Positions 8,285 through 15,617 of a DNA stretch of 40,271 nucleotides are shown here, piece after piece. How positions within the stretch are numbered: the first letter of the stretch is position 1; the number at the start of each line of letters is the position of its first letter. Origin of the DNA: Rhodoferax sp. (GTDB taxonomy: Bacteria; Pseudomonadota; Gammaproteobacteria; Burkholderiales; Burkholderiaceae_C); NCBI GenBank assembly GCA_024235935.1, contig JACKLL010000020.1, positions 1 through 40,271 of the forward strand, read 5' to 3'. The notes under the pieces were generated by a model that did no database searches, was not told the origin of the DNA, and worked only from the letters and a program-made list of their open reading frames with translations. Position numbers and translations under genes: made by a program.

Positions 8285-8333
8285 GCCGCCGGGCCGCTCC
8301 CAAGGCGAATCGCGCAGCGCGGAGGGTTGTCCA
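8281..8333 (+). repeat. Inter-cistronic repeat, single copy
   Basis: A copy of the repeat whose core is GAGCCGCCGGGCCGC-TCCCAAGGCGAAT. Compared with the copies at 10855-11041 it lacks the GCCACC and GTCGC segments, so it is about 9 bp shorter. It fills the whole gap between the permease and ATPase genes. Confidence 0.75.
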
Positions 8334-8337
8334 TTGA
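8281..8337 (+). CDS. 18-aa mini-ORF linking the MlaE-like and MlaF-like genes
   Basis: The ATG at 8281 overlaps the permease stop (ATGA). The ORF encodes MSRRAAPKANRAARRVVH and ends in TGA at 8335-8337, overlapping the TTG start of the ATPase gene (TTGA). The GGAGGG at 8321-8326 lies inside the mini-ORF and serves the ATPase. The peptide is strongly basic. It shares its first ten residues with two of the peptides encoded at 10855-11080. No known function; a coupling cistron is the simplest reading. Confidence 0.5.
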   Translation: MSRRAAPKANRAARRVVH

Positions 8338-9173
8338 CCGTGTCCGACAGCCGGCCTTCGCGCGCCTACGCGCCGGGAGCCCCCAGTGCCCCTGGCGTGG
8401 TGGAGATCGACCATCTGTGGTCGATGTTCCGGGTCGCCGGGCGCGAGAACATCATTCACCAGGACCTGAACCTGCACATCGAACGGGGCGAACTGGTCTC
8501 GCTGGTCGGAGGCTCGGGCAGTGGCAAGACCGTGATGCTGCGCACCATCCTGGGACTGGAGGTGCCGGCGCGTGGCACGGTCAACGTACTCGGTCGCCCG
8601 GCCGCGCAGCTCTCGGATGCCGGGGCGGCCGGCCGTGTGGGCATGCTGTTCCAGCACGGCGCGCTGTTTTCGGCCTTCAGTGTTCTGGACAACATCGCGT
8701 TTCCGCTGCGCGAACTCAAGCAGTTGCCGGAGTCGCTGATCCGCGATGCGGCGCTGGTCAAATTGCAGATGGTCGGGCTCGATGCCATCCACGCGAACAA
8801 GATGCCGTCGGACCTCTCCGGCGGCATGATCAAGCGGGTTGCGCTGGCGCGGGCTCTGATCATGGACCCGCCGCTGCTGCTGCTCGACGAACCCACGGCC
8901 GGCCTCGACCCGGACAGTGCCGATGCCTTCTGCGCGCTGATCCGGTCGCTGCACCGCGAACTGGGCCTGACGGTGGTGATGGTGACGCACGATCTGGATA
9001 CCTTGTACGAGCTGAGTACCCGGGTCGCGGTGCTGGCCGACAAGCATGTGATCGTGCACGGTGCGCCCAAGGATGTCATCGCGTATCCGCATCCGTTCAT
9101 CCACGATTTTTTCCTGGGCGAGCGCGGGCAGCGGGCGATGGAGTTGTTGCGCGAGTACCCGTTCGCGGTGTAG
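8334..9173 (+). CDS. MlaF-like ABC transporter ATP-binding protein
   Basis: A 279-aa nucleotide-binding subunit. Walker A GGSGSGKT is at 59-66, the Q-loop lies near FQHGALFSA, the signature LSGGM is at 161-165, Walker B LLLLDE at 181-186 and the switch His in VTHD near 219. The signature plus the following KRVALARAL is typical of the Mla/MCE ATPases. The TTG at 8334 is chosen because GGAGGG lies 7 nt upstream and because the first residues then follow normally; no ATG fits. GTG at 8340 is an alternative. It powers lipid transfer by the permease, and the MCE gene starts 12 nt after its stop. Confidence 0.92.
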   Translation: MTVSDSRPSRAYAPGAPSAPGVVEIDHLWSMFRVAGRENIIHQDLNLHIERGELVSLVGGSGSGKTVMLRTILGLEVPARGTVNVLGRPAAQLSDAGAAGRVGMLFQHGALFSAFSVLDNIAFPLRELKQLPESLIRDAALVKLQMVGLDAIHANKMPSDLSGGMIKRVALARALIMDPPLLLLDEPTAGLDPDSADAFCALIRSLHRELGLTVVMVTHDLDTLYELSTRVAVLADKHVIVHGAPKDVIAYPHPFIHDFFLGERGQRAMELLREYPFAV

Positions 9174-9185
9174 AAAGGGAGTCAG

Positions 9186-10226
9186 ATGGAAAACAAGGCG
9201 CATGCATTGGCCGCGGGCATCTTCGTCGTGGTGGTGTCCGCGATGCTGATCGTCATGGCGGTGTGGTTGACCCGCGATACCGGCGAGCACAACGTCTACG
9301 AGATATCCAGTCCCGAGGCGGTCAACGGCTTGCAGCCCCAGGCAGCCGTGCGCTACCGGGGCGTGCCGGTCGGCAAGGTGATGGCCATTGGCTTCGACCC
9401 CAAGGCCACCGGCAACGTTCTGGTGCGCATTGCACTCGACGAATCTGCGCCGGTCACCGGCTCCACCTTTGCCACCCTCGGGTTTCAGGGCGTCACCGGC
9501 CTGGCCTTCGTTCAGCTCGACGATTCGGGCGAGGACAAGACCCGGCTGGTCACCAGCGAGCAATCGCCGGCCCGTATTCCGATGCGCGCCGGGCTGCTGT
9601 CCAAGCTGTCGGACCAGGGCGTGGCCATTCTGGCGCGCATCGAGCAGACCAGTGAACGCGTCAATGCGCTGCTGTCGGGCGAGAACCAGAAGCAGCTCAT
9701 GGCCACCGTGGCCGGCTTTGGCGAGGCGGCGCAGAGTGTGCAGAAGATGGCCGAGCGCATGCAGAAACTCTCGGCCAATCTCGATGACGTGCTCAATGCC
9801 CAGCTCGGCCCGCAGCGCGTCAACATCCCGCGCTTCGTCGACGATGCGACCGTCACGCTCAAGAGCCTGCAGACCACGGCCACCGGCGTCGACCAGACCG
9901 TGGCCGAGTTCCGCAAGACGGCCGGTGCCTTCACCGACGTGGCCAACCGTCTCAATGCGAAAGGCGGTGCCGTGGATCGTCTGACCGAAGGTGCTGCAGC
10001 ACTCACGCAAGGCGCGGCCGCACTGACGGAAGCCGGCCAGGCATTCAACGCCGGCACCTTGCCCAGGCTCAACCGCACCAGCGACGAGGCGACGCGGGCG
10101 GCGCGGCAGGTCAACCGTGCGGTCGGCATGGTCGGCGACAACCCGCAGGCACTGATCTTCGGTACCGGTGTCATCCCCCCGGGCCCGGGTGAGCCCGGCT
10201 TCGCGATTCCGAAAGGCAAACCATGA
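9186..10226 (+). CDS. MCE-domain lipid-transport protein (MlaD-like)
   Basis: A 346-aa protein. A short cytoplasmic start is followed by one membrane anchor (about residues 8-29) and an MCE domain (about 37-117, containing GLQPQAAVRYRGVPVGKV and LGFQGVTGLAFVQLDD). A long helical C-terminal part follows, with alternating small and polar residues. MCE proteins form hexameric rings or tubes that carry lipids across the periplasm. At 346 aa it is about twice the length of E. coli MlaD, and the extra part is the helical tail, as in Pqi/Yeb-type or single-MCE tube-forming proteins. GAAAGGGAGTCAG precedes the ATG. The stop overlaps the next gene's start by 4 nt (ATGA). Confidence 0.9.
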   Translation: MENKAHALAAGIFVVVVSAMLIVMAVWLTRDTGEHNVYEISSPEAVNGLQPQAAVRYRGVPVGKVMAIGFDPKATGNVLVRIALDESAPVTGSTFATLGFQGVTGLAFVQLDDSGEDKTRLVTSEQSPARIPMRAGLLSKLSDQGVAILARIEQTSERVNALLSGENQKQLMATVAGFGEAAQSVQKMAERMQKLSANLDDVLNAQLGPQRVNIPRFVDDATVTLKSLQTTATGVDQTVAEFRKTAGAFTDVANRLNAKGGAVDRLTEGAAALTQGAAALTEAGQAFNAGTLPRLNRTSDEATRAARQVNRAVGMVGDNPQALIFGTGVIPPGPGEPGFAIPKGKP

Positions 10227-10858
10227 ATTCGTCACTGCGCCTGGCCCGTCGGCCGGGCATCTCGTGGGTGCTCGGTGCAGCCGTGCTGCTGGCCGGCTGC
10301 AGCGTGCTGGACAAGCCGACGCGTGCGACCGTGTTCGATTTCGGCGCCAGTGCCGTGCCGGTGGCACAGGGCCAGGCAAACGCCGCGCGAGTACCGGTCG
10401 CATTGGCGGACGTGGAGGCGCCCAGCGCCTTTGACAGCACCGCCGTCCTGTACCGGCTCGGGTTTGCCGACGCCCAGCAACTGCAGCCTTATGCGCAGGC
10501 GCGCTGGAGCATGCCACCGGCACAGTTGCTGCGCCAGCGCTTGCGCCAGGCCCTGTCGCAGCAGTCGACGGTCATGCGCGAAGGGGAGGTCGCGCTGCTG
10601 CGTCCCCTGGTGCTGCGACTGGAGATCGACGAGTTCAGCCAGCGCTTCGACGCACCGGACAAAAGCGCTGGTCAGGTGCGCGTCCATGCAACGGTGACGC
10701 AGGCGTCCGGCACCGGCGAGCGGCTGGTGGCGCAGCGCGACTTCGTCGCCGAACGCCCGGCGCCCAGCGCCGATGCGGCCGGCGGCGTGCGCGCCCTGAC
10801 CGCCGCGTCCGACGCCGTGGTGGCCGACATCACCCAGTGGATGGGCGGGTTGCCATGA
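10223..10858 (+). CDS. ABC-type transport auxiliary lipoprotein (PqiC/PF03886-like)
   Basis: A 211-aa protein with a lipoprotein signal peptide: hydrophobic core ISWVLGAAVLLAGC with lipobox LAGC, so Cys28 or so becomes lipidated. The body carries the pattern of the ABC transport auxiliary family (VALADVEAPSAFDSTAVLYRLGF, then YAQARWSMPPAQLLRQRLRQAL). Such lipoproteins sit at the outer membrane and cap MCE systems. It overlaps the MCE gene by 4 nt. Its stop is in ATGA with the first of three tandem coupling repeats. Confidence 0.85.
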   Translation: MNSSLRLARRPGISWVLGAAVLLAGCSVLDKPTRATVFDFGASAVPVAQGQANAARVPVALADVEAPSAFDSTAVLYRLGFADAQQLQPYAQARWSMPPAQLLRQRLRQALSQQSTVMREGEVALLRPLVLRLEIDEFSQRFDAPDKSAGQVRVHATVTQASGTGERLVAQRDFVAERPAPSADAAGGVRALTAASDAVVADITQWMGGLP

Positions 10859-10920
10859 GCCGCCGGGCCGCTCCCAAGGCGAATGCCACCGCAGCGCGTC
10901 GCGCGGAGGTGTTCCAATGA
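10855..10920 (+). CDS. 21-aa mini-ORF, first of three tandem coupling cistrons
   Basis: The ATG at 10855 overlaps the lipoprotein stop. The peptide begins MSRRAAPKANATAARRAE and the stop TGA (10918-10920) overlaps the ATG of the next copy at 10917 (ATGA). A GGAGG lies about 10 nt before the next ATG. The peptide is basic and Ala/Arg-rich, with no known function. Confidence 0.5.
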   Translation: MSRRAAPKANATAARRAEVFQ

Positions 10921-10979
10921 GCCGCCGGGCCGCCCCAAGGCGAATGCCACCGCAGCGCGTCGCGCGGAGGTGTTTCTGA
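10917..10979 (+). CDS. 20-aa mini-ORF, second tandem coupling cistron (frame-shifted)
   Basis: It starts MSRRAAPRRMPPQRVARRCF: the first seven residues match the neighbouring copies, then a 1-bp deletion changes the frame. The stop TGA at 10977-10979 still overlaps the ATG of the third copy (TGATG). Keeping the stop/start overlap while losing the peptide sequence suggests that coupling matters rather than the peptide. Confidence 0.45.
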   Translation: MSRRAAPRRMPPQRVARRCF

Positions 10980-11080
10980 TGAGCCGCCGGGCCGCTCCCA
11001 AGGCGAATGCCACCGCAGCGCGTCGCGCGGAGGTGTTTCTGATGAGCCGTCGGGCCGCCTGGTGGAGGGCTACCGCGTGA
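10979..11080 (+). CDS. 33-aa mini-ORF, third tandem coupling cistron
   Basis: It reads through the third copy and the truncated fourth copy (MSRRAAPKANATAARRAE, then a second MSRRAA) and ends in TGA at 11078-11080, overlapping the GTG start of the cyclic-nucleotide-binding gene (GTGA). GGAGGG at 11064-11069 lies within it and serves that gene. Confidence 0.45.
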   Translation: MSRRAAPKANATAARRAEVFLMSRRAAWWRATA

Positions 11081-11643
11081 GCCTGCCGACGCAGCACCAG
11101 TTGCAGTTGCGGGCACATTTCGAGCGCGCCGGACTGCAGCTGGAGGGTGTTTGCAATGATTTGTCGGGGCTGGGTGCCCACTGGCGCCAGACCGCGGCCT
11201 TGCTGGAAGACCTGACGCCGCAGGAGGCCGACACGCTGGGCCTGCTGATGCCGACGCTGCGCGCGCGTGCAGGCCAGACCGTGATCGAGCAGGGTGAGGT
11301 CGGCGACTGGATGCTGTTGCTGCTCGAAGGGACCGTCGACGTCGTCAAGCGCTCGGACAATGGCGAAACGTCGCGGCTGGCAGTGGTGAAGGAGGGCGCA
11401 TCGATTGGCGAGATGTCGATGCTCGACTCCGCGCCGCGCTATGCCAGCTGCATCGCCATCGAGGATGTGCGCGCCGGCATCCTGACCCGCGAGGTGATCA
11501 CGCACCTGATCCACGCGCACCCGGCGATCGGGGCCAAGATCCTGGTCAAGCTCACGCAGTTGCTGGCCCAGCGCCTGCGCAATACCAGCAATCGGCTGGT
11601 GAAAGTGCTGCAGCACCAGGAGCCCGACTACACGCCGGATTGA
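11077..11643 (+). CDS. Cyclic-nucleotide-binding-domain protein, stand-alone
   Basis: A 188-aa protein with a CAP/cNMP-binding beta-roll at about residues 55-165. The phosphate-binding cassette is well kept: IGEMSMLDSAPRYASC, with the Glu and Arg that contact ribose and phosphate in cAMP or cGMP receptors. There is no C-terminal helix-turn-helix, so it is not a CRP-type regulator. The GTG at 11077 is chosen for its GGAGGG 7 nt upstream; a GTG at 11062 would add five residues. As the last gene of the lipid-transport operon it may tune transport in response to a nucleotide, but that is inference. Confidence 0.85.
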   Translation: MSLPTQHQLQLRAHFERAGLQLEGVCNDLSGLGAHWRQTAALLEDLTPQEADTLGLLMPTLRARAGQTVIEQGEVGDWMLLLLEGTVDVVKRSDNGETSRLAVVKEGASIGEMSMLDSAPRYASCIAIEDVRAGILTREVITHLIHAHPAIGAKILVKLTQLLAQRLRNTSNRLVKVLQHQEPDYTPD

Positions 11644-11664
11644 ATCGCGTGGGGCGGCGGTGGC

Positions 11665-12300
11665 TCAGTGCCCCGCCAGCACCGGGAACAGTTTGTGCAG
11701 TCCGACGGCCATCACCTCCACCGACAACGCGGCCAGGATCAGACCCATCAGGCGCGTCATGACATTGATGCCGGTGCGTCCGAGAAAGCGCGCGATCGGT
11801 TGTGCCAGCGAAAAACACAGTGCCGTGGCCAGGCCGATGACCATTCCGTAGCCAACCAGCGTAGCCAGTTGCGGAAAGGTCTTGGCCCGGTCGGCGTAGA
11901 TCACGACGGTCGACATCGTTGCCGGGCCGGCCAGCAGCGGAATTGTCAAGGGCACTACAGCCACGCTGGCGCCATCGGCCGAGCGGCTGCGTGCGGCGGC
12001 AAGCTCATCGGCATTGGAGCGCGCTTCGGCCGGTTGGGCGTTGAGCATGCTCAACGCCGACGTCATCAGCAACAGGCCGCCGCCGACCTGGAAGCTGGCC
12101 AGCGAAATGCTGAAGAACTCCAGGATCTGCAGGCCCAGCAGCGCGCTGGTGGCAATCACGACGAAAGTGCCGAACGCGGCCACCCAGATCGTTCGGATGC
12201 GCTGTTCGCGCTCGAAGCCCTGGGTGTAGTGGATGTAGAACGGGACGATCGCCAGCGGATTGACGATCGCCAGCAACGTGATCAGAGGTTTGAGGTCCAT
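11665..12300 (-). CDS. MarC-family integral membrane protein
   Basis: A 211-aa protein of the MarC (UPF0056) family with about six membrane helices. The start MDLKPLITLLAIVNPLAIVPFYIHYT and the internal PLTIPLLAGPATMSTVV are characteristic. The family resembles small transporters; its physiological role is not established, and the early link to multiple-antibiotic resistance was not confirmed. Its ATG overlaps the stop of the SDR gene by one base (TAATG), so the two are translationally coupled. It is convergent with the lipid operon, with a gap of only 21 bp. Confidence 0.9.
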   Translation of the reverse strand: MDLKPLITLLAIVNPLAIVPFYIHYTQGFEREQRIRTIWVAAFGTFVVIATSALLGLQILEFFSISLASFQVGGGLLLMTSALSMLNAQPAEARSNADELAAARSRSADGASVAVVPLTIPLLAGPATMSTVVIYADRAKTFPQLATLVGYGMVIGLATALCFSLAQPIARFLGRTGINVMTRLMGLILAALSVEVMAVGLHKLFPVLAGH

Positions 12301-13046
12301 TAGCGCCCACCGGCCACGTCGATATTCGAACCGGTGACATAACTGGCCGCGTCCGACAACAGCCAGACGATGGCTTCGGCAACCTCTTCGGCGCTGCCCG
12401 CGCGCTGCATCGGCACCAGTGGCGCCATTTCGCGGGCCCGGTCCGGCTGTCCGCCCGAGGCATGGATGTCGGTCTCGATGATGCCGGGGCGTACGGCATT
12501 GACCCGCACGCCCTCGGTGGCCACCTCCTTGGCCAGACCGATGGTGAAGGTGTCAATCGCCCCTTTGGAGGCGCCATAGTCGACGTACTGGCCCGGCCCG
12601 CCCAGGCGGGCTGCCACGCTGGACACGTTGACGATGCTGCCACCCTTGCCGCCGTGGCGCGTGCTCATGCGTTTGAGTGCTTCGCGCGTGCACAGAAAGG
12701 TGCCCAGCACATTGATGTCGAACATGCGCCGGATGCGCTCTGCGCTCATGGCGTCGACCCGGGCGGCGACGTCGACCACGCCGGCGTTGTTGACCAGTGC
12801 GCTGACCGGGCCGAGCTGCGCGTCGATGGTCTGGTACATCGCCAGGATTTGCGCCTCGTCGGCGACGTCGGCCTGCACCGCGATGGCCTGTCCGCCGGCC
12901 GCCGCGATCTGCTGCACGACGCGGTTGGCGGCCTGCACATCGCGGGTGTAGTTGACGGCCACGGCGAAGCCCTGGCGGGCGGCGCAGATGGCGGTTGCAG
13001 CGCCGATGCCGCGCGAGCCGCCGGTGATCAATGCGATGGGTTTCAC
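12300..13046 (-). CDS. SDR-family NAD(P)-dependent oxidoreductase
   Basis: A 248-aa classical short-chain dehydrogenase. The cofactor motif TGGSRGIG is near residue 8, NNAG near 90, the catalytic Ser in VSSVAA and YGASK (Tyr-x-x-x-Lys) near 157-161. The C-terminal YVTGSNIDVAGG is also typical. The substrate cannot be read from sequence; FabG-like 3-oxoacyl reduction or another keto reduction are both possible. The GTG at 13046 has AGGAG about 6 nt upstream and gives the usual length. Coupled to marC; divergent from the isomerase-like gene at 13200. Confidence 0.92.
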   Translation of the reverse strand: MKPIALITGGSRGIGAATAICAARQGFAVAVNYTRDVQAANRVVQQIAAAGGQAIAVQADVADEAQILAMYQTIDAQLGPVSALVNNAGVVDVAARVDAMSAERIRRMFDINVLGTFLCTREALKRMSTRHGGKGGSIVNVSSVAARLGGPGQYVDYGASKGAIDTFTIGLAKEVATEGVRVNAVRPGIIETDIHASGGQPDRAREMAPLVPMQRAGSAEEVAEAIVWLLSDAASYVTGSNIDVAGGR

Positions 13047-13199
13047 AGATGCTCCTGCTGGGGGTGGTGTGGGGAAATGCAGCGTGCACGATACACGAGC
13101 CCCACAGGCGTTGTATGCTGGCCTGCGTTTTTGCACCGGCCAGCACGTGCGCAGCCCCCGCGTTCTGCCGTGCTGGCCACCGACCCCAGGAGACGGAAC

Positions 13200-13802
13200 T
13201 TGAAACCAGCGATCGACTACTATTTTGCGGCGCAGAGCCCGTGGGCCTATCTGGGCCACGCGCGGTTTGTGGCCGTCGCACAGGCGGCACAGCGTCCGGT
13301 CCGCGTGATGCCGGCCGATTTCGGCAAGGTCTTTGCCGTTTCGGGGGGCTTGCCACTGGGCAAGCGTGCCCCCCAGCGGCAGGCGTACCGGCTGCTCGAG
13401 TTGCGTCGCTTTGCCGATCACCTGGGATTGCCGATGCATGTGCAGCCCACCTTCTTCCCGGTGTCGGGCGACGACGCATCGCGCCTGATCATTGCCGTCG
13501 ACATGGCCGAAGGCTCCGACGCGGCATTGCGCCTGACCGGTGCGGTGCTGGCCGCCGTATGGGCCGAGCAGCGCGACATTGCCGATGCCGGCGTGCTGGC
13601 GGAACTGCTTTCGGAGAACGACCTGCCGGCCGAGCGGCTGGCGCAGTCGCGCGAAGAACCGGCGCAGCAGATGTATGCGCAGCACACGCAATCGGCGATC
13701 GACGCCGGGGTGTTCGGTGCGCCGAGTTATTGTGTCGACGGCGAGATTTTCTGGGGTCAGGACCGGCTCGATTTCCTGCAGCGCAGGCTCGGCCGTGATT
13801 GA
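13200..13802 (+). CDS. 2-hydroxychromene-2-carboxylate isomerase-like protein (DsbA/kappa-GST fold)
   Basis: A 200-aa protein with DYYFAAQSPWAYLGHARF at the start, where the Ser-Pro pair replaces the CxxC of DsbA and is typical of the HCCA isomerase/kappa-GST group. The C-terminal GVFGAPSYCVDGEIFWGQDRL is the family signature. In naphthalene degraders the enzyme isomerises 2-hydroxychromene-2-carboxylate using glutathione. No other naphthalene genes are present, so the true substrate is open. The TTG at 13200 is chosen because AGGAGA lies 6 nt upstream. A dienelactone hydrolase-family gene follows 47 bp later. Confidence 0.85.
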   Translation: MKPAIDYYFAAQSPWAYLGHARFVAVAQAAQRPVRVMPADFGKVFAVSGGLPLGKRAPQRQAYRLLELRRFADHLGLPMHVQPTFFPVSGDDASRLIIAVDMAEGSDAALRLTGAVLAAVWAEQRDIADAGVLAELLSENDLPAERLAQSREEPAQQMYAQHTQSAIDAGVFGAPSYCVDGEIFWGQDRLDFLQRRLGRD

Positions 13803-13849
13803 TCGTATGGCGGCGGCGGCCGCACCTGCAGGCACCAAGGAGGAATGAC

Positions 13850-14539
13850 ATGTCGGGAATGGTTCAGCTGATGGCCAAGGATGGCGTCGAGTGCCCTGCG
13901 TACGTCGCGCATCCGGCGGGCACCGCGCGCGGTGCCGTGATCGTGATGCAGGAGATCTTCGGCGTGAACAGCCATATCCGCGGCGTGGCGGACGGCTACG
14001 CGCAGCAGGGTTACCTGGCGATTGCGCCGGATGCCTTTCACCGGGTCCGGCCCCATGTCGAACTGGGCTACGGTCCGGACGACATCACACAGGGACGTGC
14101 GCTCAAGGCCGCGGCTGAAGCCCTGCCGGCGCCCGGCGTGATGGCCGATGTCGCCGCGGCGATCGTCTTCGGCGCCGGCAGCACCGGCGGCAAGGTCGGC
14201 ATCGTGGGTTATTGCTGGGGCGGCCTGCTGGTGTGGCGCAGCGCCTGCAGCCTGGAGGGCCTGAGCGCTGCCGTCGCGTATTACGGTGGCGGCATGACCA
14301 GCGAGGCGGAAGCCCGGCGCCAGGCCCTGTGTCCGGTCATGTGCCACTTCGGCGAGCAGGACCATGCAATTCCGCTCGACGGCGTGAAGGCCTTTGCACA
14401 GGCACAGCCGAAGGTCGAAGTGCACATCTATGCCGCGCAGCATGGATTCAACTGCGACCAGCGGGGCTCCTACGATGCGGCGGCTGCGCAGCTGGCCCAG
14501 GAACGCACGCTGGCTTTCATGGCCCGGCATCTGGGCTGA
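13850..14539 (+). CDS. Dienelactone hydrolase family protein
   Basis: A 229-aa alpha/beta hydrolase. The catalytic triad is Cys122 (GYCWGG), Asp171 (EQDHAIP) and His198 (QHGFNCD), with Glu35 in MQEIFGVN that activates the Cys thiolate in true dienelactone hydrolases. This is the complete active site of the family, which opens lactone rings in chlorocatechol breakdown; many relatives act on other esters. AGGAGG precedes the ATG. It probably forms an operon with the isomerase-like gene upstream. Confidence 0.92.
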   Translation: MSGMVQLMAKDGVECPAYVAHPAGTARGAVIVMQEIFGVNSHIRGVADGYAQQGYLAIAPDAFHRVRPHVELGYGPDDITQGRALKAAAEALPAPGVMADVAAAIVFGAGSTGGKVGIVGYCWGGLLVWRSACSLEGLSAAVAYYGGGMTSEAEARRQALCPVMCHFGEQDHAIPLDGVKAFAQAQPKVEVHIYAAQHGFNCDQRGSYDAAAAQLAQERTLAFMARHLG

Positions 14540-14549
14540 GATTGCCGCC

Positions 14550-15494
14550 ATGGATCGCCATCACCAAGGACTGTCGCAGCGTCTGCGCGGGGTGTGGGCC
14601 GGGGTCGCGCTGGCGCTGATCGCTGCGTCGGGCGCCGGTCAGGCGTCGGCCGAGGCTTATGGCGGCCCGCTGTTCGATGCCCACATGCACTACAACGTCG
14701 AGGCCTGGGACGGCAAGGCCGGCCCGTATCCGCCGGCCGACGTGCTGGCGCGATTCGCCCGCAATGGCGTCAAGGGGGTGTTGTCCAACTCCCGTCCCAA
14801 TGAAGGGACCCGCATCCTCGCTGCGCTGCGCAGCGAAGCGACGTCTGAGCCGCTGCGCCGGGAAGCCGCAGATCTGCAGGTCGTTCCCTTCATCCGGCTG
14901 TACCGCAACCGCGCCGATTACGACAACTGGTTTCGCGACGAAAGCATCTACTCCATGGTGCAGAGCGAGTTCGCACGGGGCACAGCGGGCGGACCGTACC
15001 GCGGTATCGGTGAATTCCATTTGTACGACAGCGCCAATGCCAACGGACCGGTCGCGGCCAAACTGATGCGGTTCGCCGACCAGAAGCAGCTGGCCGTGCT
15101 GGCCCATGTCGACGACGTGGCCATCGACCTGCTGATGGCGCATGCCTCCGACGGTGGCCGCACGCTGCGCCTGATCTGGGCCCATACCGGCATTGGCGGG
15201 CCGTCGCCGCAGCGGGTGGAGGCGCTGCTGCAGCGCTATCCGCTGCTGATGGGAGAGTTGTCCTACCGGCCCGGCCTGACCTGCGACCAAGGGCAGTTGT
15301 GTCCCGAATGGCGAGCCCTGATGCTGAAGTACCCGCAGCGCTTTTTGATCGGCTCCGACACCTGGGTCAACCAGCGCTGGAGCAGCTATGACGCATTGAT
15401 GCAGGGCTACCGGACCTGGCTCGGGGGGCTGCCGCCGGAGGTGGCGCGGGCCATTGCCTGGGACAACGGCGCGGCCCTGTTCGGACTGCGCTGA
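14550..15494 (+). CDS. Amidohydrolase-family protein with signal peptide
   Basis: A 314-aa protein. The N-terminus has a hydrophobic stretch followed by ASA-EAYGG (GVALALIAASGAGQASA), consistent with export to the periplasm. The metal-binding pattern of amidohydrolase_2 proteins is present: HxH in FDAHMHY, His in VLAHVDD, His in WAHTGIGG and Asp in GSDTW. The ATG at 14550 has no clear Shine-Dalgarno, and the gene starts 10 nt after the hydrolase stop. The substrate is unknown. Confidence 0.8.
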   Translation: MDRHHQGLSQRLRGVWAGVALALIAASGAGQASAEAYGGPLFDAHMHYNVEAWDGKAGPYPPADVLARFARNGVKGVLSNSRPNEGTRILAALRSEATSEPLRREAADLQVVPFIRLYRNRADYDNWFRDESIYSMVQSEFARGTAGGPYRGIGEFHLYDSANANGPVAAKLMRFADQKQLAVLAHVDDVAIDLLMAHASDGGRTLRLIWAHTGIGGPSPQRVEALLQRYPLLMGELSYRPGLTCDQGQLCPEWRALMLKYPQRFLIGSDTWVNQRWSSYDALMQGYRTWLGGLPPEVARAIAWDNGAALFGLR

Positions 15495-15617
15495 GGCCGA
15501 TGCAGCTGCGCGGCTGCGTCGGGTCCGCTGCGGCGCGGCGACTCCCGTGCGGGTGGTACATTGGCATTCCCGGTCGGGACCCTGCCTGATCGCACTGCGC
15601 AAGGAGCGACATTAGAG

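Larger units (their letters stand above)
10855..11060 (+). repeat. Three tandem copies plus a fourth partial copy of the inter-cistronic repeat
   Basis: Units are at 10855-10916 (62 bp), 10917-10978 (62 bp) and 10979-11041 (63 bp), followed by a truncated unit of about 19 bp at 11042-11060. The units are nearly identical. The second has lost one base in the CTCCC run, which shifts its peptide frame, but a compensating base near its end restores the overlap with the next ATG. Each unit has its ATG at the left edge and GCGGAGGTG near the right edge. The tandem arrangement suggests slippage or unequal crossing-over. Confidence 0.9.
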
